From contig JAAYOS010000051.1 in assembly GCA_012520195.1 (NCBI GenBank), positions 1 through 33,094 on the forward strand: a stretch of DNA of 33,094 nucleotides. The letters run 5' to 3'. Numbering within the stretch: the first letter of the stretch is position 1; every line of letters starts with the position of its first letter. This document shows positions 1 through 8,679 of the stretch, in pieces. The notes beneath the pieces are model-generated. The model was not told where the DNA came from. It was given only the letters and a program-made list of their open reading frames with translations, and searched no databases. The stretch is from Clostridiales bacterium (GTDB lineage: Bacteria; Bacillota; Clostridia; Oscillospirales; JAAYOS01). Made by a program: the position numbers and the translations under genes.

Positions 1-56
1 TACGACACCAACGCCTTTTGTATTTTATCGTAATTTCTTGAAAGGAGGCGGTAAGA

Positions 57-533
57 TTGTTTCATATCGGTGACAAGATTGTCCACCCCATGCACGGGGC
101 AGGGGTTGTGGAGAACATAGTCCAGAAGGAACTCGACAACGAAGTGCAGTCCTTCTACGTTCTTAACATGCCTTTAGCCGGAATGGTAATAATGGTGCCT
201 ATCAAATCCTGCAAAGGTATCGGAGTAAGAAAGGTAATCGACTCTAAGCAGGCGGATGAACTAATGCATCAACTTGAGGATATAGATGTTGACATGAACC
301 AGAACTGGAATCGCAGGTATCGCGAGAATATGTCACTTATCAAGAGCGGTAACCCCGTTGATGTTGCGCGCGTTGTTAAAGGGCTTATGATGAGGGAACG
401 CGATAAGGGGCTTTCAACAGGTGAGAGAAAGATGCTTCATTCTGCAAAGCAGATTCTGATTTCCGAACTGATTATGGCAAAGAGTTCAAACTATGATGAG
501 GTAGAACAGAAGATAAATAAAGCGCTCGCATAA
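57..533 (+). CDS. carD: CarD/CdnL-family transcription regulator
   Basis: A 158-residue protein of the CarD/CdnL family, which binds the RNA polymerase beta subunit and stabilises open promoter complexes, notably at rRNA promoters. The N-terminal segment (FHIGDKIVHPMHGAGVV, residues 2-18) is the typical opening of the CarD_TRCF beta-barrel (about residues 1-65). The rest is the helical DNA-contacting domain usual for the family, and total length is normal. The start is TTG at 57, preceded by AAAGGAGGCGG at 40-50, so a non-ATG start is well supported. The gene sits upstream of ispD, an arrangement common in Clostridia, but a hairpin and a separate promoter lie between them. Family assignment is firm; the exact regulon is not visible. 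Confidence 0.93.
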   Translation: MFHIGDKIVHPMHGAGVVENIVQKELDNEVQSFYVLNMPLAGMVIMVPIKSCKGIGVRKVIDSKQADELMHQLEDIDVDMNQNWNRRYRENMSLIKSGNPVDVARVVKGLMMRERDKGLSTGERKMLHSAKQILISELIMAKSSNYDEVEQKINKALA

Positions 534-537
534 AAAA

Positions 538-558
538 CGCGCCGAAAGGCGCGCCTTT
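538..558 (+). terminator. Short GC-rich hairpin after carD
   Basis: CGCGCC, loop GAAA, GGCGCG (538-553) forms a six-pair GC stem with a stable tetraloop, followed by CCTTTGCTTT. It starts five bases after the carD stop. The T-tract is interrupted, so termination may be partial. Confidence 0.6.
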
Positions 559-576
559 GCTTTAGCTACAAAAAAC

Positions 577-605
577 GTGACATAAGTAAAATAATTTACT
601 ATAAT
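577..605 (+). promoter_or_regulatory. Probable sigma-A promoter for ispD-ispF
   Basis: GTGACA (577-582) and TATAAT (600-605) are separated by exactly 17 bases, differing from the vegetative consensus at one position. The spacer contains AGTAAA and TTTACT separated by four bases, a possible small operator. It lies about 100 bases before ispD and after the carD hairpin, so ispDF is probably not only read from carD. Confidence 0.65.
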
Positions 606-710
606 GAATATTGTAAGAATACAGGTAATAAGCTAAATCATATATCATTCGGATTTTGGTTTATTATTTTTTTGTCGCTCGTTAGCAAAAACTGGGAGGA
701 TGGTGTGACT

Positions 711-1436
711 ATGGGCATTTTGTCCTTCTTAAAAAAAAGGAAGAAGCATAAGCGTCCAACCTGCGCTGCAGTAATCGCAGCTGCCGGTTCTTCAACCCGT
801 ATGGGACAAGATAAGCTGCTTATGTTCCTCGATGATGCTCCAGTTATCGTACACACAATGCTCGCATTTGAACAGTGTGATCTGGTTGACAAGATTATTC
901 TGGTTACAAGGAGCGACATGATAGTCGATATGAACTCCCTTTGTCGCGATTACGGATTATCAAAGGTAACCGACATCATAAGCGGCGGCGAAAATAGGAG
1001 TCAGTCAGTCCTAAAAGGTGTCATTGCCGCAGGCGATGCGGAGTATGTAATGATTCATGACGGAGCAAGACCTCTTGTATCAGAGGAGGTAATCGCCGAT
1101 ACATTTAACGCGGCTGTCGAGTTTGGGGCCGCTGCTCCCGGAGTGAGGGTAAAGGACACAATAAAAATCGTGAAGGGCGACCTTGTCACTTCAACCCCTG
1201 ATAGAGATTCACTTGTAGCTGTACAGACACCTCAGGTCTTTTATACAGGCTTAATAAAAGGGGCCCTAAGCAGGGCTTTAGAGAATAATGAATCCTTTTC
1301 CGACGACTGTGCCGCAGTGGAAGCAATTGGCATGAGTGTTCATATAACAAAGGGTGATTACCGCAACATAAAAATAACGACCCAGGAGGACTATATTACT
1401 GCATGCGCTCTTATAAGCGGGGAGGTACTGGTATGA
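711..1436 (+). CDS. ispD: 2-C-methyl-D-erythritol 4-phosphate cytidylyltransferase
   Basis: Transfers CMP from CTP to 2-C-methyl-D-erythritol 4-phosphate, step three of the non-mevalonate isoprenoid pathway, in the cytoplasm. The nucleotide-binding signature [13 protein letters not shown] (about residues 24-36) and the conserved [11 protein letters not shown] segment are present. The frame is open back to a TTG at 672, but GGGAGGA at 694-700 supports a start at GTG 705 or ATG 711; I chose the ATG (241 residues). Relative to the usual length of about 230, there is a short lysine-rich N-terminal extension (residues 8-15). The stop overlaps the start of ispF (ATGA), so the two products are probably translationally coupled and act in the same pathway. 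Confidence 0.93.
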   Translation: MGILSFLKKRKKHKRPTCAAVIAAAGSSTRMGQDKLLMFLDDAPVIVHTMLAFEQCDLVDKIILVTRSDMIVDMNSLCRDYGLSKVTDIISGGENRSQSVLKGVIAAGDAEYVMIHDGARPLVSEEVIADTFNAAVEFGAAAPGVRVKDTIKIVKGDLVTSTPDRDSLVAVQTPQVFYTGLIKGALSRALENNESFSDDCAAVEAIGMSVHITKGDYRNIKITTQEDYITACALISGEVLV

Positions 1437-1906
1437 GGATTGGACATGGATATGATGTCCACCGCCTTGTTTCGGGCAGAAAGCTCATTCTAGGTGGAGT
1501 AGAGATTCCGAATGATAGGGGTCTCCTTGGTCATTCCGACGCGGATGTTCTTGTGCACGCAATAATGGATGCACTGCTGGGGGCATCAGCCCTCGGTGAC
1601 TTGGGTAGTCATTTCCCTGACACCGATATGAGTTATAAAGACGTATCGAGTATTGTGCTTCTCAAAGAAGTGAGAGAGCTTTTAAGGAGAAAAAACTACA
1701 GTGTTCTGAACATTGACTCTACGATAGTGGCCCAAAGCCCCAAGCTTGCGCCCTATATACCCGAGATGAAAGAGAACATCTCGAAGGCTCTCGAAATAGA
1801 TCCAGACAATATAAATATTAAAGCAACTACTGAAGAGGGTCTGGGAATCAGCGGTACTGGTGACGGCATAGTCTCACACGCCGTATGCTTAATTGAGAGA
1901 ATATGA
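1433..1906 (+). CDS. ispF: 2-C-methyl-D-erythritol 2,4-cyclodiphosphate synthase
   Basis: Cyclises 4-diphosphocytidyl-methylerythritol 2-phosphate with release of CMP, step five of the non-mevalonate pathway; the family forms trimers with a divalent metal in each active site. The N-terminus [12 protein letters not shown] carries metal ligands Asp8 and His10, and [16 protein letters not shown] carries the next conserved His. The C-terminal [16 protein letters not shown] matches the family. The frame extends 10 codons upstream, but ATG 1433 is chosen because it gives the exact family N-terminus and follows GGGGAGG (1419-1425). It overlaps the ispD stop by four bases. At 157 residues it has full normal length. 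Confidence 0.95.
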   Translation: MRIGHGYDVHRLVSGRKLILGGVEIPNDRGLLGHSDADVLVHAIMDALLGASALGDLGSHFPDTDMSYKDVSSIVLLKEVRELLRRKNYSVLNIDSTIVAQSPKLAPYIPEMKENISKALEIDPDNINIKATTEEGLGISGTGDGIVSHAVCLIERI

Positions 1907-1915
1907 TAAATATCT

Positions 1916-2497
1916 TTATTTGAGTTCTGTCCTTTCACATATCTCCGTGATTTTGAGCCTTAAGCTCTCAAAGTCTTCAAAGGAACCCGGTCTGCGTCTT
2001 GGATCACGCAGTAAGGCTGCAGGATGCAATGTGGCCATCATATGCGTGTTTGCCTTAACAAACCACTTGCCGTGCTCCTGTGTTATTTTGAAATCAGGTC
2101 TGATAATAACTTGAGCCGCAATTCTGCCGAGGCATACGATTATTTTTGGCCTCATCAGTGCAGTTTGAGCGCGAAGCCACTCTATACAGATCTCCTGCTC
2201 TTCTGCAAGGGGATCACGATTATTTGGAGGTCTGCATTTTACTATATTGGCAATGAAAATCTGGGAGCGGTCAAGACCAATCATGGCCAGCATGTCGTCT
2301 AGCAGTTTTCCTGCCCGCCCCACGAATGGGAGGCCACTGGCATCTTCCTGTGCACCCGGTCCCTCCCCTATAAAGAGCACTTCGGACTCAGGATTTCCAT
2401 CGCCGAAAACCACATTGGTTCGTGTTTCACTGAGTTTGCACTTCTTACAGCTTAAGCATTGCTCTTTTAGTTCTTCCCATGTAATCAAAATCAACAC
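1916..2497 (-). CDS. Family 4 (Fe-S) uracil-DNA glycosylase
   Basis: Removes uracil from DNA arising by cytosine deamination or dUTP misincorporation. Motifs of the family 4 branch are visible: GEGPGAQED (motif A, about residues 44-52), FVGRAGKLLDDML, the NIVKCRPPNNRDP segment, and the C-terminal active-site segment HPAALLRDP. The cluster CLSCKKC near the N-terminus plus later cysteines (KCRPP, VCLG) fit the family's 4Fe-4S ligands. The window gives GTG at 2497; TTG at 2494 is the alternative and has better spacing from GAAGGG just upstream. It converges with ispF, nine bases away, and lies downstream of rnpB on the same strand, so it may be read partly from the rnpB promoter. Length of about 190 residues is normal. 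Confidence 0.9.
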   Translation of the reverse strand: MLILITWEELKEQCLSCKKCKLSETRTNVVFGDGNPESEVLFIGEGPGAQEDASGLPFVGRAGKLLDDMLAMIGLDRSQIFIANIVKCRPPNNRDPLAEEQEICIEWLRAQTALMRPKIIVCLGRIAAQVIIRPDFKITQEHGKWFVKANTHMMATLHPAALLRDPRRRPGSFEDFESLRLKITEICERTELK

Positions 2498-2519
2498 AGC
2501 CCTTCATCGTTTTTATGTC

Positions 2520-2553
2520 AATAATGGCACGGGCATACGCCCGTGCCATTATT
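2520..2553 (-). terminator. Perfect 15-bp hairpin between rnpB and the glycosylase gene
   Basis: AATAATGGCACGGGC and its exact complement flank a four-base loop. It begins directly after the 3' end of rnpB. No U-tract follows on either strand, so it may be a weak terminator, a processing barrier or a stabilising element rather than a full intrinsic terminator. Confidence 0.55.
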
Positions 2554-2554
2554 G

Positions 2555-2899
2555 ACGAGTAAGCCATGTAAGCCGAGTTCTGTCGAGAACGGTCATCTAT
2601 CTGGGATGCATGTTGCCACACACCTCAAGCCATCTGTCCGGGGACGCCGGGCCGGCTTAACCCCCGAGTCGATGTTGCACCGGGTAGAGTTTACAGGATT
2701 CCACGGTCTCCCGCAGAACCGGTGAGCTCTTACCTCACCTTTCCACCCTTACCAAGGATCAAAAGCTTCAACCCTTGGCGGTATATTTCTGTTGCACTTG
2801 TCCTGGAGTCACCTCCGGCGGGCGTTACCCGCTACCCTTGCCCTGTGGAGCTCGGACTTTCCTCACGAATTTCTTCGCGCGACCGCTCAGCTTACTCAC
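2555..2899 (-). ncRNA. rnpB: RNase P RNA, catalytic subunit
   Basis: Catalytic RNA that removes 5' leaders from precursor tRNAs. Read on the minus strand it contains the hallmark GAGGAAAGTCCGAGCTCC near the 5' end, AGGGTGGAAAGGTGAGGTAA in the middle, GGGGGTTAAGCCGG (L15 loop GGTTAA that pairs with the tRNA 3' CCA), and ACAGAACTCGGCTTACATGG near the 3' end. Helix P1 is visible: GAGTAAGC at the 5' end (2890-2897) pairs with GCTTACTC at the 3' end (2557-2564). These define the ends to within a few bases. The length of about 345 fits bacterial P RNA. A near-consensus promoter lies at 2906-2934. Short open frames across this stretch are artefacts of the RNA. Confidence 0.95.
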
Positions 2900-2905
2900 T
2901 TGTTA

Positions 2906-2934
2906 ATTGTAGTTGAACTTCTTGTGCATGTCAA
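2906..2934 (-). promoter_or_regulatory. Promoter of rnpB
   Basis: On the minus strand TTGACA (2929-2934) and TACAAT (2906-2911) are 17 bases apart, one mismatch from consensus. The expected transcription start, about 2899, coincides with the 5' end of the RNase P RNA helix P1, which supports both calls. Confidence 0.8.
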
Positions 2935-2992
2935 TCCTATGAAATTGGTAAAATGGAAAGTGAGGTGTCTCCGTTCATTGAACGGCAACTGG

Positions 2993-3021
2993 TTGTATTT
3001 TTTGGCACAGCGTTATATAAT
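2993..3021 (+). promoter_or_regulatory. Possible murD promoter
   Basis: TATAAT (3016-3021) is a perfect -10; TTGTAT (2993-2998) at 17 bases is a poor -35. It lies about 40 bases before the murD start and is divergent from rnpB. Confidence 0.4.
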
Positions 3022-3060
3022 TAGTTTCTGAGTATGATATTGGTCGGGAGGGGACAACGC

Positions 3061-4497
3061 ATGCTTTTTGAAGAGTATTTCGCCACACATTCAGGCAAGA
3101 CGGTTGCGGTCTGTGGTCTGGGTGTAAGCAATCTACCCCTTATTCGCCTGCTTTGTGAGCGCGGAATCACGGTTGAGGCTAGAGACCGAAAGAGTGAAGA
3201 AGACCTCGGACGAACAGCTTCAGAAATCCGAGAAATGGGTGCAAAGCTAATCTGTGGACAGGGCTATCTCGATAATCTTGACGCGGATATCATATATCGT
3301 TCACCGGGAATACATCCCCACATAGAGGAATTTACGAACGCTATTCAAAGAGGTGCAGTTTTGACCTCCGAGATGGAAGCTTTTTTTGAGGTCTGTCCCT
3401 GCAGAACTATAGGAATTACTGGTAGTGACGGTAAGTCGACCACATCTACCATTATATCAAAGATGTTGGAGAAAGCCGGATACAGAGTCTGGTTTGGTGG
3501 AAATATTGGAGTACCCCTTCTTGACAGGGTGCCAGACATACAACGTGAACACATTGCGGTAATAGAATTATCCTCCTTCCAGCTGATGACAATGAGAAAA
3601 AGTCCCGATATCGCTGTTGTAACAAATGTGTCGGAGAATCATCTTGACGTTCACAAGGATTTTGAAGAGTATATTCTCTCAAAGAAAAATATTTTTCAAA
3701 ACCAAACAGCAGAAGGTATAACAGTATTAAACTGGGACAACGAAATTACTCGCAGTTATGCATCTTCAGCTAACGGTGAAGTGAGAATTTTTTCGTACTT
3801 TGATTCTTCAGAAACTATTGAAAGAGGCTTGCAGGAGCTCGGATTATGTGGAGAAGCCGCAGATAGAGCCCTTACTGTTACATTACAGGATAACTGCATC
3901 AATGTGCATGTAAGAGGCAGAAGTACAAGTATACTCGATGTGAATGAGATAAAGCTCCCCGGAGCGCACAATGTCGAAAACTATATGGCATGTGTCGCTT
4001 CGGTATATTCTCTTTGTTCAAACGATGATATTTCAGCGGTAGCCAGAACTTTCGAGGGTGTAGAGCATCGCCTTGAGTTTGTCTGTGAGTACGGGGGTGT
4101 GGGCTTCTACAACGACTCTATCGCTTCTTCACCCGCTCGCACTATTGCGGGACTCAAGTCCTTTGACAAGAAGGTCATACTTATCGCTGGTGGCTATGAT
4201 AAGCAGCTATCCTATAAGCCGCTTGCAGATGAGCTTGTTTCACACGTGAAGGCACTCGTCCTTTTGGGTCAGACTAAGGAAAAGATAAGGGCAGAAGTTG
4301 ATAGACTTGATCCTCCCGTTGAGTTCCCTGTGTATGAGACGTGCTCCCTGGAGGAGGCAGTCAAGGCCGCGTACATGGCTGCTCAAGCAGGAGATATAAT
4401 ACTGTTTTCGCCCGCAAGCGCCTCATTCGATATGTTTAAGAACTTCGAACAGAGGGGAAATGCTTTTAAAACCATTGCAAATAGTCTTGTTCAATAA
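3061..4497 (+). CDS. murD: UDP-N-acetylmuramoyl-L-alanine--D-glutamate ligase
   Basis: Adds D-glutamate to UDP-MurNAc-L-Ala in peptidoglycan precursor synthesis, in the cytoplasm. Features in order: an N-terminal Rossmann motif (AVCGLGVSN), a P-loop ITGSDGKSTT (Gly121-Thr127 region), the NVSENHLDVH motif of the Mur ligase middle domain, and a C-terminal domain with HNVENYMA, GVEHRLEF, IAGGYDKQLSY and SPASASFDMFKNFEQRG. YDKQ and SPASASFDMF are typical of MurD among the Mur ligases. The frame is open from 3034, but GGGAGGGG at 3046-3053 points to ATG 3061, giving 478 residues, slightly longer than the usual 450. It stands apart from other cell-wall genes here and is followed after 26 bases by the M42 operon, so it may be cotranscribed with it. 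Confidence 0.94.
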   Translation: MLFEEYFATHSGKTVAVCGLGVSNLPLIRLLCERGITVEARDRKSEEDLGRTASEIREMGAKLICGQGYLDNLDADIIYRSPGIHPHIEEFTNAIQRGAVLTSEMEAFFEVCPCRTIGITGSDGKSTTSTIISKMLEKAGYRVWFGGNIGVPLLDRVPDIQREHIAVIELSSFQLMTMRKSPDIAVVTNVSENHLDVHKDFEEYILSKKNIFQNQTAEGITVLNWDNEITRSYASSANGEVRIFSYFDSSETIERGLQELGLCGEAADRALTVTLQDNCINVHVRGRSTSILDVNEIKLPGAHNVENYMACVASVYSLCSNDDISAVARTFEGVEHRLEFVCEYGGVGFYNDSIASSPARTIAGLKSFDKKVILIAGGYDKQLSYKPLADELVSHVKALVLLGQTKEKIRAEVDRLDPPVEFPVYETCSLEEAVKAAYMAAQAGDIILFSPASASFDMFKNFEQRGNAFKTIANSLVQ

Positions 4498-4523
4498 TCT
4501 AGTTTCTAAGATAAGGATGTGTT

Positions 4524-5558
4524 ATGTTGGATATTAAAGCGGTACTGAGCGAGCTCAGCACAATGGCCGGGCCCTCCGGTTTTGAGCATGAGGTTGCCCG
4601 AAGAGTTTCAGATCTGATGCGACCTTATGTCGACGAGGTCAACACCGATGCACTGAGTAATGTTTTCGGGATAAAGCGCTCAAAGAAAGATGGAGCAAAG
4701 AAGCTTCTGATGTCGGCGCATATCGATGAGATTGGTCTGATGGTGACAAAAATAGAAGATGGTTTTTTGCGCTTCCGAACCATTGGTGGGATCGATCCGC
4801 GAGTTCTTCCTGCAAGGGAGATCAAGGTGCTTACCGAGCCACCTATGTACGGAGTGGTAGGTGCGCTCCCACCACACCTCCAGACAAGGGATGAGATGAA
4901 AAGCCCACTACCACTTGAAAAACTCAGTATAGATGTTGGGCTGTCACAAGAAGAGGCAGAAAGGCTCGTACCGATAGGAACGCCGGCAGTGTTCGTAGAA
5001 AAGACTGTAGAATTAGGTGAACAGCTGTTTTCGGGCAAGGCACTGGATGACCGTGCATGTTTTGTAATGCTTCTACGTATGTTAGAACTGCTTAAGGACG
5101 AAGAGCTTAGCGTAGACCTTGTTGTGCTCGCAAGTTCACAAGAAGAGGTAGGTACAAGAGGTGCGACAGTCGGTGCTTTCAGGCATGATCCTGATTACGC
5201 GGTTGCTGTTGATGTAACACACGGACAAACCCCTGATGCCCCCAAAGAAGGAACCTTTAAGATTGGCGAAGGCGTTCCAATAACAATGGGTCCGAACATT
5301 ACCCGTAAACTGTCCGATAGGCTAATCAAGCTTGCGAAGGCAAATGAAATACCCTGGCATCCGGAGGTAGCTGAAGGACGAACCGGTACCGATGCATGGC
5401 CAATGCAGGTCACGCGCAAAGGCGTTGCGACTGCACTTGTTTCACTGCCTCTTAAGTACATGCATACTCCATGCGAGGTTATAAGTATTGAGGATCTTGA
5501 AAACGGAGCTAAGCTATTAAGCGAGTTTGTAAAGAGCCTGGAAAGAGGTGAAGAGTAA
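4524..5558 (+). CDS. M42-family metallopeptidase, paralog 1
   Basis: Member of peptidase family M42 (TET-type aminopeptidases, once mis-named cellulase M/CelM), dinuclear metal enzymes that usually form large cytoplasmic dodecamers and trim peptides. Expected ligands are visible: SAHIDEIG with His66 and Asp68, LDDR near 175, SSQEEVGTRGA with Glu207-Glu208, AVDVTHG with an Asp, and YMHTPCE with His314. The 344-residue length is standard, and there is no signal peptide. It is first of three adjacent M42 genes, its stop sharing one base with the next start (TAATG). Compared with the next two it has GTDAWP where they have GTDAG, so the substrate pocket probably differs. Exact specificity cannot be read from sequence. 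Confidence 0.9.
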   Translation: MLDIKAVLSELSTMAGPSGFEHEVARRVSDLMRPYVDEVNTDALSNVFGIKRSKKDGAKKLLMSAHIDEIGLMVTKIEDGFLRFRTIGGIDPRVLPAREIKVLTEPPMYGVVGALPPHLQTRDEMKSPLPLEKLSIDVGLSQEEAERLVPIGTPAVFVEKTVELGEQLFSGKALDDRACFVMLLRMLELLKDEELSVDLVVLASSQEEVGTRGATVGAFRHDPDYAVAVDVTHGQTPDAPKEGTFKIGEGVPITMGPNITRKLSDRLIKLAKANEIPWHPEVAEGRTGTDAWPMQVTRKGVATALVSLPLKYMHTPCEVISIEDLENGAKLLSEFVKSLERGEE

Positions 5559-6589
5559 TGCTTTCTTTGGTCAAAGAGCTTTGCACACTAGATGGAGTCT
5601 CTAGCTTCGAGGACGCTGTACGCGACTATATAAAGAATAGGATTGCGCCCTATGTAGATGAGATGTATGAGGATGTAATGGGAAACCTCATTGTGCATAA
5701 AGTGGGAAGTATGGTTCCTGAAGGAAGAGTAATGTTTGCTGCGCACATGGACGAGGTCGGTTTTATTATTAAGGGGATCACAGATGAAGGGTACCTTCGC
5801 TTCAGAGCGGTAGGAGGCATCGATACCCGTGTGATAATTGGAAAGAGAGTGCTTGTCAGCAGTAACAAAGTACCCGGAATAATCGGAATAAAGGCCGTGC
5901 ACCTTGTCAAGGAGGAAGAGAGGAAGACTGTACCGAAAATTATCGATATGTACATCGATATTGGAGCCTCTGATAAGGAGAGCGCTGAGAAGTTGGTAAG
6001 CATTGGAGACTACGCTGTTTTCGATTCGGATCCACGTGAGTTTGGTAGCGGGCTCCTAAAAGCAAGGGCTATAGATGACCGTGTCGGATGTGCTGTAATG
6101 ATCAAGCTGATCGAAGATGGCCCGGATGTGGATGCCTGGTATGCCTTTACAGTTCAGGAGGAAGTCGGCACTCGTGGTTCAGGCCCTGCAGCGTATGAGG
6201 TCGAGCCTGAAATTGCCATTATACTTGAGGGAACAACAGCAGGAGACATGCCTGGTACCGAACCTCACAGAAAGGTCTGTGTCCCAGGTAAGGGAGCGGT
6301 CTTGCCGTTTATGGATTCATCTTCAATATACGACAAGGGACTGCATTCACTGTTGATAAAGACAGCGGAAGAGAACAACATTCCATGGCAACATAAGGAA
6401 TATGTGTCCGGTGGGACCGATGCGGGAACCATCCAAAGAACAGGCGGCGGAATTAAGGTCGGTGCAATCTCTGCGGCTGTACGATATATTCACTCCCCGT
6501 CATGTGTCGCTTCAGTTGAAGATTTTGAATCGATATATCGTCTTGCATATGAATTTTTGAAGAATTGCGGAGGTTTACAGAATGTTTGA
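5558..6589 (+). CDS. M42-family metallopeptidase, paralog 2
   Basis: Second M42 aminopeptidase of the operon, 343 residues. It has AAHMDEVG (His63, Asp65), IDDRVGC, VQEEVGTRGS with the Glu-Glu pair, and YIHSPS with the last His ligand. At the position where paralogs 1 and 3 carry Asp in AVDVT, this protein has Glu in ILEGTTAGD, a substitution that some M42 members also appear to carry, so it is probably still active but with altered metal geometry or specificity. It begins within the stop codon of paralog 1 and overlaps the start of paralog 3 by eight bases, so the three are almost certainly translated as one coupled unit. No export signal is seen. Confidence 0.9.
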   Translation: MLSLVKELCTLDGVSSFEDAVRDYIKNRIAPYVDEMYEDVMGNLIVHKVGSMVPEGRVMFAAHMDEVGFIIKGITDEGYLRFRAVGGIDTRVIIGKRVLVSSNKVPGIIGIKAVHLVKEEERKTVPKIIDMYIDIGASDKESAEKLVSIGDYAVFDSDPREFGSGLLKARAIDDRVGCAVMIKLIEDGPDVDAWYAFTVQEEVGTRGSGPAAYEVEPEIAIILEGTTAGDMPGTEPHRKVCVPGKGAVLPFMDSSSIYDKGLHSLLIKTAEENNIPWQHKEYVSGGTDAGTIQRTGGGIKVGAISAAVRYIHSPSCVASVEDFESIYRLAYEFLKNCGGLQNV

Positions 6590-7619
6590 TGTATTTGAAA
6601 CAATAGCAAAGCTTGCAGCGGTCCATTCTCCTGCCGGCTTTGAGACCCCCATTACCGAAGTACTGACCGAACTGGCAACACCTTACGCCGATGAGATAAG
6701 AGTCGATGCACTTGGTAATCTTATAGTCTACCGGAAGGCTGACGCAGTTCAGGACGGGGACTATGCACCCAAGAAAGTTATGCTCTCCGCCCATATGGAC
6801 TCAATCGGTATGATTGTCACCCATATCGATGAGAACGGATTTATTAGATTCTCAAATATCGGAGGTCTATCCCCAGCTACTATCCTCAACATTCCTGTAA
6901 AGTTCGCAAATGGAACAAGGGGAGTCGTTGCAAAGGATGGCAAGGTGGAGATCAAGGACCTGAAAATCAACGATCTCTATATCGATATAGGTGCTGGCTC
7001 AAAGGAGGAAGCACAGAAGTATGTAAGTGTTGCTGATGTGGCGGTATTCGCATCGGAGACATACAGAGTGGGACAGACACGCATCGTGTCTCCGTATATG
7101 GATGACCGTATTGCATGTGTAGTACTCTTGAAAGTACTAGAGTCTATAAGAGATAGTAAGAATGACTTGTATTTTGTGTTCTCCTCACAGGAAGAAGTCG
7201 GTATAAGGGGCGCCAAGACAGCCGCATTCAGCATTGAGCCGGATGTAGGTCTAGCTGTAGATGTAACATCTACCGGCGACACACCCGACATGAAGGTGCC
7301 GATGGAATGCTCCATTGGTAAGGGTGCGGCAATAAAGGTAATGGATGCCTCTCTCATATGTTCACCTAAGATAGTGCGTACTTTAGAAAGCATTGCAAAG
7401 GAATACGAAATCAAGCATCAGTTTGAGGTGCTACAACATGGAGGGACTGATGCAGGCGCTATCCAACTCGCTAGAGCGGGAGCACATGTAGGTGCAGTCT
7501 CTATACCGACACGCTATATCCACTCACCTCAGGAGATGTGTGACGAAGAAGATGTTAAGGCAGCTTGCGCTCTGATTGGATTGTTTGTAGCAAATGAGCT
7601 AGAGCCTAAAACCAATTGA
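6582..7619 (+). CDS. M42-family metallopeptidase, paralog 3
   Basis: Third M42 aminopeptidase of the operon, 345 residues. Metal-site motifs are SAHMDSIG (His71, Asp73), MDDRIAC, SSQEEVGIRGA, AVDVTSTGDTPD and YIHSPQE. It has Ser where the other two have Glu after the metal Asp (HMDS rather than HIDE/HMDE), and an insertion around residues 48-60 (KADAVQDGDYAPKK) compared with paralog 2. The start overlaps the previous gene, with GGAGG at 6571-6575. A strong terminator follows 28 bases after the stop. Three divergent copies in tandem may act as one mixed-specificity peptide-degrading complex or as three separate TET particles; this is inference. Confidence 0.9.
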   Translation: MFDVFETIAKLAAVHSPAGFETPITEVLTELATPYADEIRVDALGNLIVYRKADAVQDGDYAPKKVMLSAHMDSIGMIVTHIDENGFIRFSNIGGLSPATILNIPVKFANGTRGVVAKDGKVEIKDLKINDLYIDIGAGSKEEAQKYVSVADVAVFASETYRVGQTRIVSPYMDDRIACVVLLKVLESIRDSKNDLYFVFSSQEEVGIRGAKTAAFSIEPDVGLAVDVTSTGDTPDMKVPMECSIGKGAAIKVMDASLICSPKIVRTLESIAKEYEIKHQFEVLQHGGTDAGAIQLARAGAHVGAVSIPTRYIHSPQEMCDEEDVKAACALIGLFVANELEPKTN

Positions 7620-7646
7620 AAATTGATAGAAAAGATAGCGTTAAAT

Positions 7647-7685
7647 AGACCGCACAGAAGGATTCCCTTCTGTGTGGTCTTTTCT
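7647..7685 (+). terminator. Intrinsic terminator of the M42 operon
   Basis: AGACCGCACAGAAGG (7647-7661), a four-base loop, and CCTTCTGTGTGGTCT (7666-7680) make a 15-pair stem with one G-U pair, followed by TTTCT. It lies between the M42 operon and the convergent LCP gene, so it may serve both strands. Confidence 0.85.
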
Positions 7686-7743
7686 AAGAGCGAATACTTT
7701 GAGCTTCAACTGTACGGAATGTACTTAGGAACTTTTGTTGGCG

Positions 7744-8679
7744 CTATGAAGCTTCTTCATAGGTCTCATTCTGAGAAAAGGTCTCAGCCTGTGAAAATCT
7801 ATTCAGAAGCTCCTCTCTGTTTGCGTTGAGGTCGATCTCAAGCACACTTCTTCCGGATTTCGAAGCATATCGCCATGTATCATCAAGAGGGACCTGTATC
7901 TGTTCGATTTCAAGCTTATCATCGAATAATACAGCTGTACTGAGGTTGATAATCTCTTTTAGTTTCATATTTGTGCCCGCATATTTCAATGTGGACAAGA
8001 GGAGCTTCCAGAGCTCTTTTGGGTTACTGTTGTTTCTTATGCTGCTATAGAGCCCAACTATAACATCGCGTTGCCTGCGGGTTCGCTCAAAATCAGCGTT
8101 TCCCACACTCCGATTACGGCAGTGAGTTAGCGCTTGAGTTCCCACGAGCACGTATACGCCGTCCTCTTCAGGGAGTCTATCTTCCTCAATCCTAGCGTGT
8201 CGATTTATGTATACAGCTTCCTCTCTTGTTATGTGAATTTCTATTCCCCCAATCGAATCGACTATTGATATAAGGCCGAAAAAATCAATCAAAACATAGC
8301 TCTCTATATCGAGTGAAAAGTTTTCGTTTAGAGTATCGATCAGCATTTCCGGCCCTCCAATAGCATGGGCTGCATTCAGACGGTTATAGCCATGATTGGG
8401 TATATCTATCCAAATATCCCTCATGAAAGATGTCAGGCAAGCTTTATTAGTGTTTGGGTTATATGAAAGCAGCATCATGACATCAGACCTACCGGTCTCT
8501 CGTTCGTTATCATCTACATCGGTTCCAATCACCAGAATATTGTGGATCGTTTTAGCTATGCCAATCGAATCATTATCCATAGCCATTTCGCTAGAACCAT
8601 CGCCCTCCTGCGTTGAAACCCGACTCGGCGCATTGGTGGAGCCCTCATTAGTATCTTCGGCTGTCGCAAATATGGGCAT
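7744..8679 (-). pseudogene. LCP-family (LytR-CpsA-Psr) protein, N-terminus lost
   Basis: LCP enzymes transfer teichoic acids or capsule polymers from lipid carriers to peptidoglycan outside the cell. The catalytic domain appears intact (about residues 47-215): ILVIGTDVDD, GRSDVMMLLS, TSFMRDIWIDIP, YNRLNAAHAIGG, then RNRSVGNADFERTRRQRD with the conserved arginines. What is missing is the cytoplasmic tail and transmembrane helix that all typical LCP proteins have. The frame opens with a polar linker whose first codons are antisense to the CpsD fragment beginning at 8672. The ATG at 8679 has no ribosome binding site; the bases before it are C-rich. I infer a gene truncated at about 8660-8675 and probably not expressed or exported. 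An intact short protein is possible but unlikely. Confidence 0.75.

Noticed and set aside
1893-2302. Plus-strand frames over the glycosylase gene
   Set aside because: Shadows of the minus-strand family 4 uracil-DNA glycosylase.
2543-3031. Three short open frames on the plus strand
   Set aside because: They lie across the RNase P RNA gene and its promoter; conserved RNA motifs explain the sequence.
8396-8671. The upstream part of the kinase frame
   Set aside because: It is antisense to the LCP catalytic domain; kinase similarity begins only at about 8666.
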